From the NCBI GenBank assembly GCA_019914995.1, contig CM034128.1:4156501-4220500 (forward strand): a stretch of 64,000 nucleotides of DNA, written 5' to 3'. Below are positions 59,032 to 64,000 of this stretch, one piece after another. Within the stretch, counting starts at the first letter, position 1. Each line of letters begins with the position of its first letter. This stretch comes from Acanthochlamys bracteata (Eukaryota; Streptophyta; Magnoliopsida; Pandanales; Velloziaceae). A model generated the notes under the pieces. It ran no database searches, was not told the DNA's origin, and saw nothing but the letters and a program-made list of their open reading frames with translations. The position numbers were made by a program, and so were the translations under genes.

Positions 59032-62000
59032 ATGGCTTCTTCTTCGAGTTCGATTAACCCTCAACCTGGTCTCAAAACCTACTTCAAGACTCCTGAAGGT
59101 AGATATAAGCTTCAGTATGAGAAATCTCACCCTGCTGGACTTCTACACTACTCCCATGGAAAGGTTGTCTCACAGGTAATCATGAAGTTTGGCAGATTAG
59201 GGTTTTGATGATTGGTAATAAATGGTTGTTGTGGATTGATGATTATGGATTTGAGAATTCGGGTCGATGTTTGCAGTTGACGATTGCGTACTTGAAGGAG
59301 AAAGCGGCGACGCAGCAGCCAACAACTCCTTCTGGTGTGAACTCTAGTGGTGGGGTTCGATCAGCAGCAGCGAGACTGCTTGGTGGTGGGAATGGCAGCC
59401 GGGCTCTGAGTTTTGCCGGTGGAAATGGTGTTGGTCGAGTTGCATCCGGAAACTCGAGGATAGGTGGGACACTTGGAACGTCAGTGGGGTTTGGTGGATC
59501 TCCTTCAAGTGTGAATTTTGATGGGAAAGGGGCTTTTTTGATTTTTAATGCTGCTGACACACTGTTCATCAGTGACCTTAATTCGCAAGACAAGGTCGTT
59601 TCTTTTGCTGTGTTTGTTGTTTACACATGGTTCGTGGTTCGTGAAGTTGCTAAACGTCTGACACATTGTGTACAATATGTTTTGTTGGTTTAGGACCCGA
59701 TTAAGTCGATTCATTTTGGTAATTCCAATCCTATATGCCATGCGTTTGACGCAGAGGCCAAAGATGGTCATGACTTGCTTATTGGGTTGCAGTCTGGAGA
59801 CAGTAAGCATATTTGGTTTTCCTTATTAGGGAGTTATGTTGTACTAGTTTATTTGCTGATGAGATCTAGTCTCCACGTTGGTTTGAACTTCAGTTTACTC
59901 AGTGTCATTGAGACAGCAGCTACAGGATTTTGGAAAGAAGCTTTTAGGAGCCCACCATTATAACAAGGATGGGTCAGTTACTAACAGGCATGTTTTTCTC
60001 TATATTACTCTGTTAACTTGAGTTAACAGCAAGCTTTATTTTTGTAGTGACCCTTTCATAACTGTAAATATATTCATAAGAGAAATGTTATCCATAGCAC
60101 TTACATGATACTTCCAACTTGTAACCAAGCTGATCAGAAAACTCCATTGGGACTATTCTGAGATATAGTTAATAGATGATTTCTATGATGAATTGCTGAG
60201 ACTACTTCCTCCTTCACTGGCTTATTCTCTCATAAAGCTTATCTGGTGGTCGATATTAACACTGATTCACTTCTCCTTGGTTCCATGCTGTACTAGAAGT
60301 CTTCTGTTTAGAGAAGGTTTGTATTTTCGGTCTTGAGTTTGACAACTTCATGAAGTATTATAATATTTGTATATGCTTGAAATCATCAATTTGCAGCCAT
60401 ATATTGATCTTTTGGAACTTTTATTGAGAACACAAGCTTCAGTTAGTACTGGTCCTCTCTCAATTTATTATCTTGATATGTAATGGTTTAGCCCTTCTGC
60501 ATTTCCCTTAATTTGTTGATGTCTGAGATATCACTGCTATTTCATTGTCATAATACTAGTGTTTCATGAAAACCCATGGCCCAATGTGTTTTTATTTATT
60601 ACTTTACCTATAACTTCTTTATATATATATTCATTTCTATATATCTTTGGAAACAACATGTCTTTTCTGCAGTCGTTGTACCTGTGTTGCATGGATACCT
60701 GAAAGAGAAGGTGCTTTTGTAGTTGCCCATGCTGATGGTAACCTGTATGTGTATGAAAAGGTAAGTTGTTAATTTCGGTATATATTCTTAAAAGTAAGCT
60801 GCGGTTGGCTTGCTAGGATTACTTTTAACTTTTGCCCATCAGAGCAAGGATGCCACTGCTGATTGCTCCTTCCCTGCTATCAAAGATCAAACGCAGTTCA
60901 GTGTTTCTCATGCACGGTCAAGCAAGGTAAACTTATAAGAAAAGAACATAATCATCTCAGTAAAACTTAAGGCTGTCTAGAAGGTATGACTCTGTTTCTT
61001 ATATGCTGCCTGGTGCACAAGAGAAGACTTGCTTTGAATCACCTACAAGGTAAACTTACCAGGACAATCTAGACATACACCGGATATTTATGCATTATAA
61101 GAGAATGCCATGAGAAGTTTTACTCGTTTTAGTTAATTAAACAGCTTTTTTTGCCCTTATCTTTTCTAAGTTTTTGTTTTAGGTAGCTGTAACAAAAATT
61201 TTTCTGGTTCGTGAATCAAGTGAATTTCAATTTTTTTTGTTGTGGACGTAAATAGGTCCATCCTCAAGTTGTTGCAATTTATGGCTTTTATGCTAGCTAT
61301 GAGAACATAATCAAATGCCAGCTGCTTTCATTTGTATCGGTTGTTTGAGATAGCGTCTATCCTTTTGGAAGTCCATATGTAGCAGTTTGCTTTGTTTGAC
61401 AACTTCAATAATAACTTAAGTGTGTTTGCAGAGTAACCCTTTAGCGAGGTGGCACATTTGCCAGGGTTCAATTAATGGCATTTCATTCTCTACAGATGGA
61501 GAATACTTAGCGACTGTTGGTAGAGATGGTAAAATCTATTTTTATAACAAGATTCTCTTGTTTACTTGTTATATGAGCTGTTGCTCAAACTCTTGGGATG
61601 GACATAATGCAGGTTATTTAAGAGTATTCGATTTTGGTAAGGAGCAACTGATTTTTGGTGGCAAAAGCTATTATGGCGCTCTTCTTTGCTGCGCTTGGAG
61701 GTAATAGATGGTAATCTGAAGTGGTTTGTCTTGTTCCTTCGTCATGTGTAATAAGAAATAATATAAAAAAGTTTTATATTCAACAAATTCATATGAACCT
61801 TATTTTAACTCTTTTTTTAATGCCCCTAGCCAGTATCATATGTGAAACCATGAACCCAGACTGGTCAAATATAAAAATACCTTTCAATTTAAGGTGTGGA
61901 TTAATAGGATATCACAATCTCCAATACCTAACATTTATTTGACATGTGGTGCTGAACCTAGAAACTATGTGAAAACAAGAGTACCATAATTTTCATATGA

Positions 62001-63965
62001 ATATCTGTGTATGGAATCAATGTACAGATATACACAGATCTTTGAGTTGTATCCCTGTGATAACTTTTGATCATCCTAGCATCATGACTCCATATCATAC
62101 TTTCAAAGAATGTGCCATATCTTATTTTTTATTCCTTTTATTATTTATTTTATTTGATTTGTAGTTTCATAATTGTTATCCATTTGTTTCATGAGTTATT
62201 CTCTTGATATCAAATTATAATCCAAACATGTATCCTTCAACTGTGTCTACCTCTTCTGCAATTTTCTTTTCTGTTCGAAAACCTAATTTCCACAAAGCTT
62301 ACCTCATGGTTTGTAGATTCATAATTGTTATCCATTTGTTTCATGAGTTATTCTCTTGATATCAAATTCTAATCCAAACATGTATCCTTCAACTATGTCT
62401 ACCTCTTCTGCATTTTTCTTTTCAGTTCGAAAGCTTACCTTTCATGGTTTTCCATTAATTTCTGAAGTGTTTCATGCTTTGCCAAATTCTAAGGATCCAG
62501 CATTTCTGGAGGGTATAGGACCAAATATTCTTTTTGCCAATTGAACAGGATTGATTCATTAATAGTAAATGTGTTGCAAGCATGGATTCTTATTTATAGA
62601 GCATAACCATTATTCAACAAGTGAGCACATTGACCTACACACTTGCATAGGTTGCATAGGCGGAATGCTTACGGAATTCTTGATTGTTTAAACTGAGGAG
62701 CATATCTGATCTATGAGCATACCATTACAATAATTGGTTTATGGTCTTGATGTTACAAAATATCATTGCACGTATCGTGTATTGGACGCTTTCGTCATGG
62801 TGTGCCAATATGGTTTGTTATGCTCGTTGATGTATCTATCACCATCTCTGTTTGCCTATAAAAATGTCTTCTGAAGTGCTTTACAAATATGCTGTTTAAA
62901 ACATACTCTTTGACAAGTTCTGATTTCTTTCTCAGTCCGGATGGGAAGTACATATTGACTGGTGGTGAAGATGATCTGGTACAAATTTGGAGCATGGATG
63001 ACAGGAAGATAGTGGCCTGGGGAGAGGGGCATAATTCATGGGTAAAACTCAATTCTGTAATGTACTGTCCATTTCCACATTTGAAGTTACTAACAACTCT
63101 ACAAACAGGTTAGCGGAGTCGCATTTGATTCCTTTTGGTCAGCCCCAAATTCAGATGGGACAGGAGAAAATATTGTGTATCGCTTTGGTTCAGTTGGCCA
63201 GGTAGGATTGTGTTCAGATGGATGAGGATAATTTTAACTATTTGTCTTAAATGCTTACTCTTTGTTGATTTTGAAATATTGGGTTAACTGGTTCTGAATT
63301 CACGGAACCAAAACAAAAGAAAAACAACATTCATTACTTACATATAAATCAAGCTGGTCTTGTGGGGAGTATGCAAATGTAATTTATAACCATTGTGCAC
63401 AACTATATCAAATTCTATGTTAATGTAAACTGTTATCATGATTCACCTTGATTGACGTTTACCTACTCAGTACAGGATGTATCCTGTCATTTTATTTGTT
63501 GTCATAGACAAATGTTGCTGTCTTTTGCAGGATACTCAATTGCTTCTATGGGATCTAGCAAGGGATGAGATTGTTGTGCCACTTCGTTATTACCCTCCTG
63601 GTGGTTCACCTTCATTTAGCAGTGGAAGTCCTTCAGCTCAATGGGACAACATTCACCCTCCCGGCACTCTACAGCCTGCTCCAAGCATGCGAGATGTACC
63701 AAAGCTCTCACCTGTGGTGGCCCATCGTGTGCATGTAGAACCTCTATCAGGCTTGATTTTTACCAATGAATCAGTGCTTACAATTTGTCGGGAGGGACAT
63801 ATCAAGGTCTGGGTGAGGCCTGGGCATTCAGAAAACAATAGCCAATCAAGTAATTCGGATTCTATGTTAGGCACATCCAATGGTAGGGAGAAGCCTTTGG
63901 TACCACCTGTCAAGGCCAACAATTCCAGTTATAAGCAGCCACCATCAATACTTCTACGTGAATAG
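59032..63965 (+). CDS. WD40 repeat protein of the WDR20/DMWD/creC type
   Basis: Eleven exons: 59032-59175, 59277-59594, 59694-59802, 59894-59987, 60673-60760, 60843-60926, 61432-61528, 61613-61700, 62936-63041, 63109-63201 and 63531-63965; 551 residues with continuous phases. In animals and fungi WDR20/creB-creC proteins are scaffolds that activate deubiquitinases; a like role in plants is inferred. The N terminus is [18 protein letters not shown], followed by a low-complexity Gly/Ser segment in exon 2. WD-type blocks include [92 protein letters not shown] and [14 protein letters not shown]. The last blade comes late ([16 protein letters not shown]), after an insertion rich in Pro and Ser. 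Exon 4 ends in AG|GCATGT, a GC donor. Intron 8 is 1.2 kb and carries a 152-bp duplication. The C terminus is complete (PPSILLRE). Confidence 0.87.
59988..60672 (+). other. GC-AG intron in the WDR20-like gene
   Basis: The exon ends GTTACTAACAG and the intron begins GCATGTTTTT, ending TTTTCTGCAG before TCGTTGTACC. The join restores Ser (AG+T) in [12 protein letters not shown], which matches the family; using the nearest GT (at 59991) would shift the frame. Confidence 0.75.
62159..62452. repeat. 152-bp tandem duplication in intron 8 of the WDR20-like gene
   Basis: Copy 1 is 62159-62310 and copy 2 is 62311 to about 62452. Both start TTGTAG, continue TTCATAATTGTTATCC and share nearly all bases through CATGTATCCTTCAACT and ACCTCTTCTGCA. 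The few differences are small indels and substitutions, so the event is fairly recent. Copy 1 has extra bases near its end. Confidence 0.85.
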
Positions 63966-64000
63966 GGCATATGAAATGGTGGTTCTAAGGCAACTGTTGC

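Noticed and set aside
59205-59276. In-frame upstream extension of WDR20-like exon 2
   Set aside because: The acceptor TTTGCAG at 59276 and the phase with exon 1 give the family sequence; the extension is intron 1.
1-64000. Search for CRISPR arrays, tRNA or rRNA genes, transposase genes, viral genes and toxin-antitoxin loci
   Set aside because: No regular spacer-repeat array, cloverleaf-like tRNA, rRNA segment, transposase, reverse transcriptase or viral protein was recognised. Repeats seen are non-coding foldbacks and microsatellites.
1-64000. Idea of a biosynthetic or defence gene cluster
   Set aside because: Neighbouring genes belong to unrelated housekeeping, transport and RNA-processing families with mixed strands and large gaps; nothing suggests a joint pathway.

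Overview
This window is nuclear DNA from a flowering plant, almost certainly a dicot. Genes are split by AT-rich GT-AG introns, intergenic DNA is very AT-rich, and the proteins belong to land-plant or plastid families. There are no operons, Shine-Dalgarno sites, CRISPR arrays or phage genes. I reconstructed exons by hand from splice sites, reading-phase continuity and family resemblance, so the main coding genes are gene models rather than single ORFs. The species cannot be fixed from sequence alone.

Layout from left to right: (1) 1-1680 (-): 5' part of a plastid DAR GTPase 3 gene (YlqF-type ribosome-assembly GTPase), cut by the window edge. (2) 5705-9552 (+): ABCG half-transporter of the ABCG25 (abscisic acid exporter) type. 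(3) 13716-14294 (-): intronless DUF688-like protein. (4) 18054-21519 (-): ER membrane protein complex subunit 2, nine exons. (5) 22522-23115 (-): plastid ribosomal protein uS17. (6) 24453-28695 (+): cyclic nucleotide-gated channel of the CNGC16/18 type, six exons. (7) 30287-30712 (+): small unknown membrane protein. (8) 33071-39203 (-): O-fucosyltransferase-family protein, ten exons. (9) 42617-44977 (-): weakly supported short spliced gene. (10) 47909-51368 (+): membrane-anchored protein disulfide isomerase of the PDIL5-2 type, five exons. (11) 52657-58138 (-): CstF64, the cleavage stimulation factor RNA-binding subunit, ten exons. (12) 59032-63965 (+): WD40 protein of the WDR20/DMWD/creC type, eleven exons, head-to-head with CstF64.

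Between the genes, and inside long introns, are many short AT-rich foldback elements. At least one MITE-like family is clear (termini GTTTGG / CCAAAC, about 210-275 bp, 3-bp target duplications at the best copies), and a second family carries GATCCG-type motifs with an apparent 7-bp target duplication at one copy.

The genes do not form a pathway cluster; this is ordinary plant gene order. Loose themes are plastid translation (DAR GTPase 3, uS17), the ER (EMC2, PDIL5-2-like), membrane transport (ABCG25-like, CNGC16/18-like) and mRNA 3'-end formation (CstF64). I found no convincing undescribed multi-gene system. The items most worth a second look are two GC-AG introns, a perfect 16-bp-arm hairpin in the CstF64/WDR20-like shared promoter, an arginine-rich uORF before the CNGC start, an ABCG25-like protein lacking the usual extracellular cysteines, a microsatellite abutting a 5' splice site, and the short spliced gene near 43-45 kb.
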